Source: Paraburkholderia haematera
GTDB lineage: Bacteria > Pseudomonadota > Gammaproteobacteria > Burkholderiales > Burkholderiaceae
Assembly (NCBI RefSeq): GCF_905220975.1
Contig: NZ_CAJNBK010000027.1
Coordinates: 22,444-86,443, forward strand
DNA length: 64,000 nucleotides
Reading direction: 5' to 3'
The stretch's first letter is position 1, and every line of letters starts with the position of its first letter. The notes under the pieces are model-generated. The model saw nothing but the letters and a program-made list of their open reading frames with translations, did not search any database and had not been told where the DNA came from. The translations under genes were made by a program, and so were the position numbers. This document shows positions 7,703-18,000 of this stretch, one piece after another.

Positions 7703-9709
7703 ATGGAGCACGCCTACATCCACCTTTTGCATCTGCTTGCCGGTCATCCGGCGTGGACGCTCACGGTCATCTTTCTGGCGGCCTTCCTGGAGGCCATTGC
7801 CGTCATCGGCACCTTCATTCCAGGCAGCACGGCCATGTTTCTCGCCGGCGCGCTGGCCGGCACGGGTTCACTGAGCCTCGGCTGGGTGTTCCTGTGGGCG
7901 ATCGCCGGCGCCGTCGCCGGGGACGGCATGAGCTTCTGGATCGGCAAGCGCTACAAGGACCGGATCGTCCAGTTCTGGCCGTTCAGCAATCATCCGCAGA
8001 TACTCGACGCAGGTCATCGCTTCTTTCAGAAACACGGCGCCAAAGGCGTCGTGTTCGCCCGCTTCGTCGCACCGTTGCGGGCGATCGTGCCGGTCGTGGC
8101 GGGCATGCTGGGCATGACGCCGGTGCGCTTCTACGCGATGAACGTGGTGTCGGCGCTGCTCTGGGCCCCCGCACATATCCTGCCGGGCGTGGTATTCGGC
8201 GCCTCGGTGCTGCTCGCCGGCGCGGTGTCGTTCCGTCTCGTCGTCATCATCGCGTTGCTGGTCTGCATTGTCTGGCTGAGCTTTCGCGCGATGGGTTTCC
8301 TGCTCTCGCATGCCAGTGCGTGGTCGAGCGCGGCGGGCCGCTATCTGGGAAGCTGGGCTTGCCGCCACCCAGGCCCGTTCGGCCGGCTCGCGCGGCGGCT
8401 GCTAGACCCCGAACAACCGGATGCCAGCAGCATTGTGGTGGCGTCGCTGATCGTACTGGCATCCGGCGCGCTCTTCTTCGGCGTCCTCGATGACGTCATC
8501 AGCGGCGATCCGCTGGTCAGCGTCGATCTGTCCGTCTATCACTTTCTGCAATCGGTGCGCACCCCCTGGAGCGACACGGTGCTTGCAGGGCTGGCGACGC
8601 TCGGCAGCGTCTTCACGCTGACGGCGCTGGTCGTGACCGTGGTGGTGTGGATGGTGCTGGAGCAGCGTTGGCGCACCATCGGCTACTGGCTCGCCGCGGT
8701 CGTGTTCTCTCAATTGCTGATCTTCGCGCTGCAGTTCGCCATGCACCGCGCGCCGCCCAACGAACTCCTGTCCGACGCCTATGTGTTTCCGAGCAATCAC
8801 GTCGCCGCGACGGTGATCGTCTACGGCTTCATGGCGTTCCTGCTCGCGCGGCGGGTCGGCATGGTGGAGGGCCTGTTCGTGGCGACCGCGAGTACGGTGG
8901 TCGTGATCGTGGTCGCGCTCGCCGGGCTTTACTTCGGCCGGTACTGGGTCTCGGACGCGATCGGCGGCGCCGCGCTCGCGTACATCTGGGTCGCCATCGT
9001 TGCGCTGACCGCGATGTTGCGGCATCCGGAGGTGCCGCCCTCACGCGGCTTCATGCCGGTTGTCGTTCTGGCGGTGATGCTCGTGAGCGTGGGCGTGCAA
9101 CTGAGCGTCAGTCCGCCGGCGCCGCCGCCGGACGACACGCTGCGCCCGTCGCCCGTGCTGGTCACCCAGGCGCAGTGGAAGGTGTCGCTGTGGAAGAGAC
9201 TGCCATGCTATCGCTCCGACATGGGCGGCGACCGCAAGGAGCCGCTCACGCTCCAATGGGTGTCTGACCTCGATTCGATCAAGGGGCAACTGCGCGCGCA
9301 GGGATGGGTCGAGGGCACCGACCTCTCCGCACACAGCCTGCTCTCGCTTGCCTCGCCGAACGTCGCGGCGGTGTCGCTGCCGGTATTGCCGAAGCTGAAC
9401 AACGGCGTACCTTCGTCGCTGGTCTTCATGCGCCCCGGCGACACGCGCGACGAACGCGACGTCCTGCGCTTCTGGCCGAGCGGCTATGCCGTGGCGAACG
9501 GTGCGTCGACCACCCCGCTGTGGGTCGGCGCGTTCGCGCACGAGCGGCTCTCGCGGGCGTCGTGGCCGATCAACATTCTGCGGGTCGACAAGGAAGTGTC
9601 GTCGTTCGATGCGCACACAAAAACGAGCGCCGGTCTCGGCGCGGCGCTCGTGGGCACGGTGAGTTGCCATGGCGTGCCGGTGTCACTGCTGGCCTCGCCG
9701 GTGGAATGA
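7703..9709 (+). CDS. DedA - PAP2 phosphatase-like - LssY C-terminal fusion membrane protein
   Basis: A 668-residue three-part membrane protein. Residues 1-200 are a DedA/SNARE-associated domain (AFLEAIAVIGTFIPGSTAMF and the FARFVAPLRAIVPVVAGMLG motif), a family of lipid flippases or scramblases. Residues about 245-440 are a PAP2-type lipid phosphatase domain with MHRAPPNE and PSNH, but the third motif reads GLYFGRYWVSD, so the usual Ser-Arg and nucleophile His are absent. Residues about 475-668 are an LssY-C-like soluble domain. The architecture is known from envelope-lipid and secretion-associated proteins. With the altered third motif, phosphatase activity is doubtful while lipid transport remains plausible. 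The gene stands alone behind a hairpin. Confidence 0.86.
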   Translation: MEHAYIHLLHLLAGHPAWTLTVIFLAAFLEAIAVIGTFIPGSTAMFLAGALAGTGSLSLGWVFLWAIAGAVAGDGMSFWIGKRYKDRIVQFWPFSNHPQILDAGHRFFQKHGAKGVVFARFVAPLRAIVPVVAGMLGMTPVRFYAMNVVSALLWAPAHILPGVVFGASVLLAGAVSFRLVVIIALLVCIVWLSFRAMGFLLSHASAWSSAAGRYLGSWACRHPGPFGRLARRLLDPEQPDASSIVVASLIVLASGALFFGVLDDVISGDPLVSVDLSVYHFLQSVRTPWSDTVLAGLATLGSVFTLTALVVTVVVWMVLEQRWRTIGYWLAAVVFSQLLIFALQFAMHRAPPNELLSDAYVFPSNHVAATVIVYGFMAFLLARRVGMVEGLFVATASTVVVIVVALAGLYFGRYWVSDAIGGAALAYIWVAIVALTAMLRHPEVPPSRGFMPVVVLAVMLVSVGVQLSVSPPAPPPDDTLRPSPVLVTQAQWKVSLWKRLPCYRSDMGGDRKEPLTLQWVSDLDSIKGQLRAQGWVEGTDLSAHSLLSLASPNVAAVSLPVLPKLNNGVPSSLVFMRPGDTRDERDVLRFWPSGYAVANGASTTPLWVGAFAHERLSRASWPINILRVDKEVSSFDAHTKTSAGLGAALVGTVSCHGVPVSLLASPVE

Positions 9710-9815
9710 GCGGCGCGTTGCAGCCGGCTCGCCCGGGCCTACCTGAATGTGCGTGTTCGCCGAACCCATCCGGAAATCGCTCTGTACTCAACTACTTGCC
9801 GCCTTTGGCCAGGAC

Positions 9816-9850
9816 TTGTCCACAAAGATATGAACAATTTCTGTGGATAA
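9816..9850. other. Inverted pair of DnaA-box-like 9-mers in a 297-bp gene-free gap
   Basis: The gap 9710-10006 holds no credible gene. It contains TTGTCCACA (9816-9824, one mismatch to the DnaA box TTATCCACA) and TGTGGATAA (9842-9850, a perfect box on the other strand), 17 bp apart in an AT-richer patch. They may bind DnaA or be chance; no other origin feature (dnaA, parAB, AT-rich 13-mers) is present. Confidence 0.3.
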
Positions 9851-10006
9851 CTTCGGCGAAACCATTCGAACATTCCGGTCGACGCCCACTCGGGCGCACA
9901 GCTTGTGCGAGCCTTGACTGGCTTGCATGATCGGGCCGCTCGCGATCCACGCTCATCATTGGCTGCCCCGCAATCAGGAGCGCCGGATCGGACGCCGCCG
10001 GCTCTC

Positions 10007-10594
10007 TCAAGGCGGCGCCGGACGGATCGCACTGGCAATATCACGGCTCACCGTTCCGAGCGCCCTGCTGTATGCCGCCACCACCGCATCGAAACCGCCG
10101 CCGGCGCAAGGCTCGTGGATCGTGCTCCGGCCGCTTAGCGGGGGCTTTTTCCCGGGTGGCGCCACCGACCACAACACGTCGACCGTCACGGCGTCGCCGA
10201 GCGCCGCTTCGAAGCGCTGGATGTCGAGTTGAACCCGGTAAGCCGACGCCGGATCGCCACCCATCGGATAGGTAGACACCAGCGCGCTGTTCAGCAACTG
10301 CCCCAGATCGGCGCGCACCACCCGCGGGATCTGGCTTTTCAACGGATCGGCCCAGCGGGCAAATTCGTTGATGTCCACCTTGTTGTCACCGCTGCGAACC
10401 ACGATCTGCGGCCGGTCGACGAGTTCGGGCACCGTCACTACGCCGATCAGCACCGCGATCGGCGCGGCGGGCGGGTTGCCCGTCTGCGGCACAGCTGGAC
10501 TCAACGTGTAGAAGTCCGACTTGGGCGACGAGGCGCAACCGCACAACGCGGCGAGCGCTAGCGCCACGACGACGGTTAAGGATGAACGCATCAT
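10007..10594 (-). CDS. pqiC: PqiC outer-membrane lipoprotein (ABC-type transport auxiliary, DUF330)
   Basis: A 195-residue lipoprotein with signal peptide and lipobox ALCGC near residue 18, followed by the family start SDFYTLSPAVP. The body matches PqiC/YmbA: a VGVVTVPELVDRPQIVV-like strand region and WADPLKSQIPRVV, where the protein contacts partner components. PqiC is the outer-membrane partner of the PqiAB lipid-transport bridge. The start overlaps the pqiB stop by 4 bp (ATGA), so translation is coupled. It is the last gene of the six-gene RND-Pqi operon. Confidence 0.88.
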   Translation of the reverse strand: MMRSSLTVVVALALAALCGCASSPKSDFYTLSPAVPQTGNPPAAPIAVLIGVVTVPELVDRPQIVVRSGDNKVDINEFARWADPLKSQIPRVVRADLGQLLNSALVSTYPMGGDPASAYRVQLDIQRFEAALGDAVTVDVLWSVAPPGKKPPLSGRSTIHEPCAGGGFDAVVAAYSRALGTVSRDIASAIRPAPP

Positions 10595-12201
10595 TTCTTA
10601 TCCTCCAGCTTGCCGCGGATCAGTGCCTCTGGATGGCGCTCGAGATAGTCCGCCAGCGTACGGAAGGCCGCCGCCGTACGCGCCAGTTCCTTCATTGCGT
10701 CGCCGGTGTTCTGCGACAGCGGAGAGTCGGGCTGCAACGCGTTGTTCGCCGAATTCAGAGCCGTCTGCGCGGCAGCGAGTGTGTCGTGCGCCTGCGGCAT
10801 GACCTCGGTGCGCAACTCCTTGAGCAACGCATCCGCATCGGCTAGTGTCTTTTGCGCATCCTTGCCGATGCCTTCGAATGGGATCTTGTTCAGCTTGGCG
10901 ACGAGCGCCGTCACGGAATCCTGCAGCGATTGCAGCCCGCCTGGCACTGTCGGCATCGAAGGCGGAGTCACGCTCCAGTCCATCTCCGCCTTGGGCGCAT
11001 TCGGGAAGAAGTCGAGGGCGACGTATAGTTGCCCCGTCAGCAGATTGCCGGTTCGCAATTGTGCGCGCAACCCGCGATCCAGCAGCGCTTTCGCCAGCTG
11101 CCGCCGATCCGTAACGACCCTGCCGCCGGCTACGCCGGATGCATAGCGCGACGTGAACCGTTCCGGGTACAGTTTTATATCAACAGGAATACTGAACTGC
11201 TTCGTAACCGGATCGAATCGTGTACGAATCCCTGAGACCTCACCTACCACGATGCCGAGAAAATCGACCGGCGCGCCAACCGTCAAACCACGTACCGACT
11301 CCTTGAAATTGAGCACGTAGTTATCGATGATCGTGTCGTGACGTTTCATCGCCTCGGTCTTATCGGAGAACAGCGTGAACTCAGCGCGGACATCCGCCTC
11401 CGGCCGATCGACCGCATCGTCAGGCGCCTGGAAAGCGAGGCCGCCAATCAGGATGGCCACCAGCGATTGCGTGTTGACTTTCACGCCGGTCGCATCGAGC
11501 GAGACGTCGATACCGCTCGCCTGCCAGAAGCGCGTATCGTTCTGCACGTACTTGTCGTACGGCGCATTGACGAACACATGCATCGTCACCCCTTTACCGT
11601 CGTCATCGAGCTTGTACGACGTGACCTGGCCGACCTGCAAGCGTCTGAAAAAGATCGGCGAGCCGACATCGAGCGACCCCATGTCGGCGCCCTTCAGGAT
11701 GAACTCACGACCCGGCACACCGCTCGCGAACACCGGCGGCGACTCGAGCCCGACGTAGTCGCGCCGGGGCGTGGGCGATCTGCCCACATCCATGCCGATG
11801 AACGACCCGGAGATCAAGGTGCCGATTCCCGATACCGTGCCGCCCGAAATTCGCGGACGCACCACCCAGAAGCGTGTGTCGTCCACCAGCAGACCCGTGG
11901 CGTCTTTCGAGAGCTCGGCGGTAGCGACCACGTTGCGGTGATCGCCTGACAGCGTGACGCTTTTGACCACGCCGATATCCACGTTCTTGAACTTGAGCTT
12001 TGTCTTGCCCGCGTCGAGCCCCTCGCCGGTTTCGAAACTGATGGTGACGGTCGGCCCCTGTTCGAGGATCGCCTTGACCGCGAGCCAACCGCCGATCAAC
12101 ACCGCCACCAGCGGCACCAGCCACACCACCTGCATGCGCCAGCGCGAGCGCCGCGTCGCCACCGCTTCGGGAAGCTCAGGCGGCCCCGGGGGTCTAGACA
12201 T
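10591..12201 (-). CDS. pqiB: PqiB, MCE-domain intermembrane transport protein
   Basis: A 536-residue protein anchored by one N-terminal helix (about 22-44, MQVVWLVPLVAVLIGGWLAV). Three successive MCE/MlaD domains follow (about 45-140, 155-250, 275-400), each recognisable by strands such as VTISFETGEGLDAGKTKLKF and GSPIFFRRLQVGQV. A C-terminal helical segment (about 440-530, AHDTLAAAQTALNSANNALQ) forms the needle. The length is close to Escherichia coli PqiB. Hexamers form a tube that carries lipids between the membranes. It overlaps pqiA by 8 bp upstream and pqiC by 4 bp downstream. Confidence 0.92.
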   Translation of the reverse strand: MSRPPGPPELPEAVATRRSRWRMQVVWLVPLVAVLIGGWLAVKAILEQGPTVTISFETGEGLDAGKTKLKFKNVDIGVVKSVTLSGDHRNVVATAELSKDATGLLVDDTRFWVVRPRISGGTVSGIGTLISGSFIGMDVGRSPTPRRDYVGLESPPVFASGVPGREFILKGADMGSLDVGSPIFFRRLQVGQVTSYKLDDDGKGVTMHVFVNAPYDKYVQNDTRFWQASGIDVSLDATGVKVNTQSLVAILIGGLAFQAPDDAVDRPEADVRAEFTLFSDKTEAMKRHDTIIDNYVLNFKESVRGLTVGAPVDFLGIVVGEVSGIRTRFDPVTKQFSIPVDIKLYPERFTSRYASGVAGGRVVTDRRQLAKALLDRGLRAQLRTGNLLTGQLYVALDFFPNAPKAEMDWSVTPPSMPTVPGGLQSLQDSVTALVAKLNKIPFEGIGKDAQKTLADADALLKELRTEVMPQAHDTLAAAQTALNSANNALQPDSPLSQNTGDAMKELARTAAAFRTLADYLERHPEALIRGKLEDKK

Positions 12202-13501
12202 GATGATCCTCCGTCGCGTCCCAGATCAGGCGCGGGTCGAACGACATGGCCGCGAACATCGTCAGCACGACTACAGAGCCGAACGCGACCGCGGCGGGTC
12301 CTGCCTGAATCGTGGCCAGCGCGTTGAACTGCACGAGCGCGACAAGAATGGTGATGACGTAGATATCGAGCATCGACCAGCGTCCCACCAGTTCGACCAG
12401 CCGATAGATGCGGGTTCGTTCCTGCACGAGCATGACCGAGCGGCGCTGCGTGGAGATCGCGAGGTACATCAACGCCAGGATCTTCAGCATCGGCACCGCA
12501 ATGCTGGCGATAAACACCACCACGGCGAGCGGCCACGAGCCTGAGGTCCAGAGATAAACCACGCCGCTCAGGATGGTGTCCTTCTCCGATCCGAACAGCG
12601 AACTGGTATTCATCACCGGCAGCACATTCGCCGGGATATACATCACGATCGCTGCAATCAGGAACGCCCAGGTGCGCGCGATACTTCCGGGTTTGCGCGC
12701 ATGCAGATGGGCGCCGCAGCGAGGGCATGCCGCGCCGTGCACGTGAGCCGTCGATTTCACCAGCAGGCCGCAACTATGGCAGCTCAACATGCCGCAACGC
12801 AGCGCGGTGTGTGCCGACGCGGCGGCCGCTGCTTCCGCATTCGAGGCCACATCGTCGAAGCTGCCGATGCGCTGCCAGAGTGCGCGTGGATCGAACGCGG
12901 ATCCGGCCGCCGCCAGCAGCAGCATGAGCGCGCCGAACGACCATAACGCGACACCCGGTACGACGCTCGCAATGTGCGCGAGCTTCACCAGCGCCACGAG
13001 CATGCCAAGGATCAGCACCTCAGTCATGCCCCACGGCTGCGCGAGATGCATCAGGCGAAACACAAAATCGGCGTGATACGGGCGGCGGTTCAGCTGCAAC
13101 GGCACCAGCAGGTAGGCCATGGCGGTCATCTGCATCAACGGCATCAGGAAGGTGGTGGCGAGCACGAGGCCCGCGATCGGCCACATACCGTCTCTGTAGA
13201 GCACACGAACCGCGCCGAGCAAAGTCGTCTCGACGAGATCGCCGTTCACCGCGAGTCCCACAATCGGATACAGGTTGCTGATGAAGAACAGCACGACGCA
13301 GGTCAGCGTAAAGGCCAGCGCCCGGTCGGTGCTGTTGGGATGCGCGCGATAGAGTTCCGCGTGGCAGCGGCAGCAGCGCAGCGTGCCGTCGGGCGGCACC
13401 GCGGATTCGCGCTGCAGCAGATCGCATTCGTGGCAGGCGACGAGAGGAACCGGACCGGGCCCCGTCGTCCCGTTCGTCCCGTTTGTCGTGGCGGTGGTCA
13501 T
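12194..13501 (-). CDS. pqiA: PqiA, inner-membrane paraquat-inducible protein A
   Basis: A 435-residue polytopic membrane protein made of two PqiA repeats. Each repeat begins with a four-cysteine zinc-ribbon: CHECDLL with CCRCHAEL near residues 19-49, and CHSCGLL with CPRCGAHLH near residues 240-268. Each is followed by about four transmembrane helices. PqiA is the inner-membrane partner of the PqiB lipid bridge. The ATG at 13501 overlaps the stop of the upstream outer-membrane efflux factor gene (ATGA), which joins the Pqi system to the RND pump in one transcript. Confidence 0.92.
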   Translation of the reverse strand: MTTATTNGTNGTTGPGPVPLVACHECDLLQRESAVPPDGTLRCCRCHAELYRAHPNSTDRALAFTLTCVVLFFISNLYPIVGLAVNGDLVETTLLGAVRVLYRDGMWPIAGLVLATTFLMPLMQMTAMAYLLVPLQLNRRPYHADFVFRLMHLAQPWGMTEVLILGMLVALVKLAHIASVVPGVALWSFGALMLLLAAAGSAFDPRALWQRIGSFDDVASNAEAAAAASAHTALRCGMLSCHSCGLLVKSTAHVHGAACPRCGAHLHARKPGSIARTWAFLIAAIVMYIPANVLPVMNTSSLFGSEKDTILSGVVYLWTSGSWPLAVVVFIASIAVPMLKILALMYLAISTQRRSVMLVQERTRIYRLVELVGRWSMLDIYVITILVALVQFNALATIQAGPAAVAFGSVVVLTMFAAMSFDPRLIWDATEDHHV

Positions 13502-15084
13502 TCAGGCTGCTCCGCGCCGGGTGACGTGGTGGACGGACTCGCCGATGGACTCGCGACCGGACTCGCTGAAGGACTCGCTGAAGGACTCGTTACCTGGGTT
13601 CCCGGCTGATCCCCTGACTGACTGGCCACCTGGGCCACCGCTTTCTGCCCCATCACCCGCCCGGTCATGCCCTCGGCCTGCACGACCCACCCACCGCCCA
13701 TTGCCTTGTAAAGACCGATCAGCGAGCTGAACACCAGGCCGTTGGTCTGCGTATAGCTGAGTTGCGCGTTGAACAGACTGCGCTCAGCGTCGAGCACCTC
13801 GATATAGCTCGTATAGCCACCCTCGAAACGCAGCCGCGCGAGCCGAGCATACGTGCGCAACGCCTCCACCTGGCGACCCTGCACAACCAGTTGTTCGCGC
13901 GACTTCTGCAGCGCGATGAGCGCATCGTCGACTTCCTGGAACGCGGTCTGGATAGCCTGCTGATACTGGAACAGCGCCTGTTGTTGTTGCGCCTCTGCCT
14001 GGCTGACCTGACCGCTGATGCTGCCCGCCGTAAAGATCGGCACCGTCAACGAACCGGCGTACGACCAGACGCGCGCAGGCCCGGTGAACAGCTTCGAGAA
14101 CTGTCCGCTCGTCGAGCCGAACAGACCTGTCAGCGAGATTTGCGGAAAATACAGCGCGCGAGCGGCGCCGATCAGCGCATTGGCCGCCACAAGATTTTGC
14201 TCGGCCTGCAGCAGATCGGGACGGCGCTCCAGCAGATCGGACGGCAGACCGGCAGGTACCGCGGGCAGCACCAGTTCGGTCAGCTCACGGCCGCGCAGAA
14301 TCGGGCCGGGGTTGCGGCCGAGCAGCACTGACAACGCATCTTCCTGCTGCGCGATCTGCGTTTCGAGTTGCGGAATCGTCGCGAGCGATGCTTCATATTC
14401 GGACTGACTCTGCGCGAGTTCCATCTGCGAGACATCGCCGCCGGAGAAACGCGCCTGGAATACTTTGACCGATCCGGCGCGGCTCTCAGTGGTCGCCGTG
14501 GCGATCGCCAGTTGCTGATCGAGGTCGCGCAGATTGATGTAAGCGGTGGCCACCGAAGCAACCAGCGAGAGTATCGTCGCGCGACGGCCCTCTTCGCTCG
14601 CGAGCAGGCTCGCACGCGCCGATTCGGTCTCACGACGTACTCGCCCAAAGAGGTCCAGTTCCCACGCCACCGACAACGGCGCCGAAAACGCGTTGTAGAC
14701 GGGCCCAAAGCCCACGGGTAGCGGCGTCGGCCCGGCCTGGGAAGCCCGCTGACGCGAGGCGTCGAAACCGGCGCTGATCTGCGGAAACAGCGCAGAGCGC
14801 GTCGTCGCGAACTGACCGAGAAACTGGTCGACGCGGGCTGCGGCGATCTTCACATCCTTGTTATCCGCGAGCGCGGCCAGAATCAGATCGTTCAGCACCG
14901 GGTCCTGAAACTGCTCCCACCACGGCGCATTGGCGACCTGCGCGGTTTCACCGGCTTCGAAACGAAAGTTCGCGGGCGTCGCCACGTTCGGGCGCACGTA
15001 GTCAGGACCGAACAGACAGCCGTTCAGTCCCATCGCGAGCAGCAAGGCGGGGACCCCACGCAGCACAATCGCAGAAGCTCGCAT
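13498..15084 (-). CDS. RND efflux outer-membrane factor (NodT/OprM family lipoprotein)
   Basis: A 528-residue TolC-like channel lipoprotein. Signal peptide with lipobox LNGC (Cys 23), then the NodT-family start GPDYVRP and the two OEP domains (about 55-250 and 275-460) with typical AWELDLFGRVRRE and RRPDLLQAEQNL motifs. After the usual end (YKAMGGGW) there is an unusual 65-residue tail ending in Ser-Pro-Ala repeats encoded by 12-bp near-repeats (13540-13600). The open frame to 15270 was cut back to ATG 15084, which lies 1 bp after the RND pump stop and gives the lipoprotein signal. It overlaps pqiA by 4 bp. Confidence 0.9.
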   Translation of the reverse strand: MRASAIVLRGVPALLLAMGLNGCLFGPDYVRPNVATPANFRFEAGETAQVANAPWWEQFQDPVLNDLILAALADNKDVKIAAARVDQFLGQFATTRSALFPQISAGFDASRQRASQAGPTPLPVGFGPVYNAFSAPLSVAWELDLFGRVRRETESARASLLASEEGRRATILSLVASVATAYINLRDLDQQLAIATATTESRAGSVKVFQARFSGGDVSQMELAQSQSEYEASLATIPQLETQIAQQEDALSVLLGRNPGPILRGRELTELVLPAVPAGLPSDLLERRPDLLQAEQNLVAANALIGAARALYFPQISLTGLFGSTSGQFSKLFTGPARVWSYAGSLTVPIFTAGSISGQVSQAEAQQQQALFQYQQAIQTAFQEVDDALIALQKSREQLVVQGRQVEALRTYARLARLRFEGGYTSYIEVLDAERSLFNAQLSYTQTNGLVFSSLIGLYKAMGGGWVVQAEGMTGRVMGQKAVAQVASQSGDQPGTQVTSPSASPSASPVASPSASPSTTSPGAEQPE

Positions 15085-15085
15085 G

Positions 15086-18000
15086 TCAGTCGCCCTCACG
15101 TTGCGCAGATGGCGTGGCCGCCGCACCACCGCCTGATCCGGTGGGCGCAACCGGACCCGTGCCATCGCCCGCCGCCGGGCCGCCGCTCGCTCCTGGCGTC
15201 TTCTTGCCACCGCTCTTTTCCGACATGGTTTCGAGCACATAGAAGAACATCGGAATGAAGAACACCGCAATCACCGTTGCGCCGAGCATGCCGCCGATCA
15301 CACCGGTGCCGATCGAATGCCGGCTGTTGGCCGACGCGCCGAGCGCAATGGCAAGCGGCACGCAACCAAGAATGAACGCAAGCGAGGTCATCACGATCGG
15401 CCGCAAGCGCTCGGTTGCCGCCGTGACCGCAGCGTCGTATACCGACTCGCCCGCTTCACGATTGAGCACCGCGAACTCGAAGATCAAAATTGCGTTCTTG
15501 GCGGCGAGCGCGACCAGCATGGTCAGGCCGATCTGGAAGTACACGTCGTTTTCGAGGCCGCGCAAGAGAATCGCGAGCAGTGCCCCGAACAGCGCGAACG
15601 GCACCGCCAGCAGCACGCCGAACGGCAAGCTCCACTTCTCGTATTGCGCGGCGAGAATCAGGAACACCATCACCAGGCCGAACACGAACACGAGCCCCGA
15701 CGTGCCGCCCGATTGCCGCGCCTCGTAAGCCTCGCCACTCCATGCGACGCCATAGCCCGCCGGCATGACCTGGTCGGCCACTTCCTCAAGCGCACTGATG
15801 ACTTGCCCGGAGCTATAGCCAGGCGCGCCATTCGCCGTGATCTTGACGGCCGGAAAATTATTGAAGCGCGTCACCAGATCCGGCCCGGTGACGTACTTCG
15901 AGTTCACCACCGCCTTCAGCGGCACCATGTTGTTGGTCTTGCTGCGCACATAAAGCTGGTTCAGGTCCTGCGGCGTCAAACGGTACTGCGGCTCGGCCTG
16001 CAAGATGACCTGCCACAGCCTGCTTGAACGGTTGAACTGCGAGACGTAGAGCGAGCCGAACATGGTCTGCATCGCGCTATACACTTCCTCGATCGGCACG
16101 CCGAGCGTTTCCGACTTTTCTCGATCCACGTCGACCAGTAACTGTTGCGACGACGCATTGAACGTGGACGTGACACGTGACAATTCCGGCCGGCTTTTCG
16201 CCTTCGCGACGAAGTCGTCCACCACCCCGGCAAGTTGCGCGGTTGTCGCGTCGCCCTTGCTCTGAATCCACATCTCGGTGCCGCCGGTCGTGCCGAGCCC
16301 CGGAATCGACGGTGGATTGACCGGCAGGATGATCCCTTCCTTGACCTGGGAGAGATTCTTGTAGGCGTCGATCAATACCGCCTTCGCGTTCTGGGTCTTG
16401 ATATTGGCGAACTTGTAGCGCTCATCGAAACCTTTGAAGCCGATGAAGAACGTGCTCGCGTTATTCTTGTTCTGGCTGTCGAGCAGGCTGTAGCCGTCGA
16501 CGATCGTCACGCTGCCTACCGCAGGCTGTTTCATGAAGTAATCGGTCACGCGCCGCGACACGTCGCCGGTTCGATCGAGGCTTGCCGCGTCCGGCATGAT
16601 GATCGCGCCGAGTAGATAGCCTTGATCTTCAGGCGGCAGAAACGACGTCGGAATGGTGCGCATCATCACCACCGCCAGCGCGATCATGCCGACGAACAGC
16701 AATAGCGCGACCACGAAGCGTTTGATCACCAGTTTGACCACGGACGTGTAGCTGTGCGTCACCTTCTCGAAGTTCCTGTCGAACCACTTGAAGAAGCCTT
16801 TCTTCTCGTGGTGACCGGGCTTCAGCAGCAAGGCGGCCAGCGCCGGAGACAGCGTCAGTGCGACCACCCCGGAGAAAATGACCGAGATCGCGATAGTGAT
16901 GGCGAACTGCTTGTACAACTGCCCCGTAATGCCGCCGAGAAAGGCCACCGGTACAAACACCGCGCACAGCACAAGCACGATCGCGACAACCGGGCCGGCC
17001 ACTTCGTCCATCGCGCGCCTCGCGGCGTCCTTCGGACTCAGCTTGTGCACGTTCATATTCCGCTCGACGTTCTCAATCACCACAATCGCGTCGTCCACCA
17101 CGATGCCGATCGCCAGCACCATGCCGAATAGCGTCAGCATATTGATCGAGAAGCCGAGTGCGAGCATTCCCATGAAGGTGCCCATGATCGACACCGGCAC
17201 GGCCAGAACCGGAATCAGCGTCGCGCGCAGGCTCTGCAGAAAGACGAACACCACGATCACCACGAGTACGAGCGCTTCAAAAAACGTGTGCACGACATCG
17301 GAAATCGACGCGCGCGTGAAGTCGGTCGTGTCCAACGCAATGTCGTATTCAAGGCCTTCAGGAAAGGTCTTTTTCATTTCCTGGAGTGCCGCGTGGACCT
17401 GCTTCGAGACGTCGAGCGCGTTGGCGCCAGGCTGCTGATACACCGCGATGACGGTGGCCGGTTTGCCCTGAAAGCGGCTGCGGATCGAATAATCCTTCTG
17501 GCCCAGCGCGGCGCGGCCGATGTCCTTGAGACGCACGATCGCGGCATCGCCGTTGGCTGCCCGGATGATGATGTTTTCGAACTCCGCGGGTTCGCTCAGG
17601 CGGCCGGTGGTGGTCACGGCGAACGACTGTTCGACCGGCGCGCCGGTCGGCGATTGGCCGAGGCGGCCTACAGCGAATTGCTGGTTCTGGTTGGCGACCG
17701 CCCGCTGCACATCCCCCGCCGTAATACCGAGTTGTGCCATGCGATCGGGTTTGAGCCAGATGCGCATCGCGTAATCGGGCGTACCGAAGATCGCAGACTG
17801 ATTCGCACCCGGTATGCGCTTGAGTGCATCGAGCACGTAGATGTTCGCGTAGTTGGCGATATACGTCGCGTCGTAGCGCTCGCCCGGCGAATAGATGGCG
17901 ATCACCATCATGAACGCCGACGACTTCTTCTGCACCTGAATACCTTGCGACTGTACCGACGAAGGCAGTTGCGGCAATGCAAGGTTCACACGATTCTGCA

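Noticed and set aside
14280..14721. Long ORFs on the opposite strand and other frames inside the efflux operon
   Set aside because: They are Arg/Ala-rich shadows of high-GC genes with no motifs, and the coding frame there is a clear outer-membrane factor.
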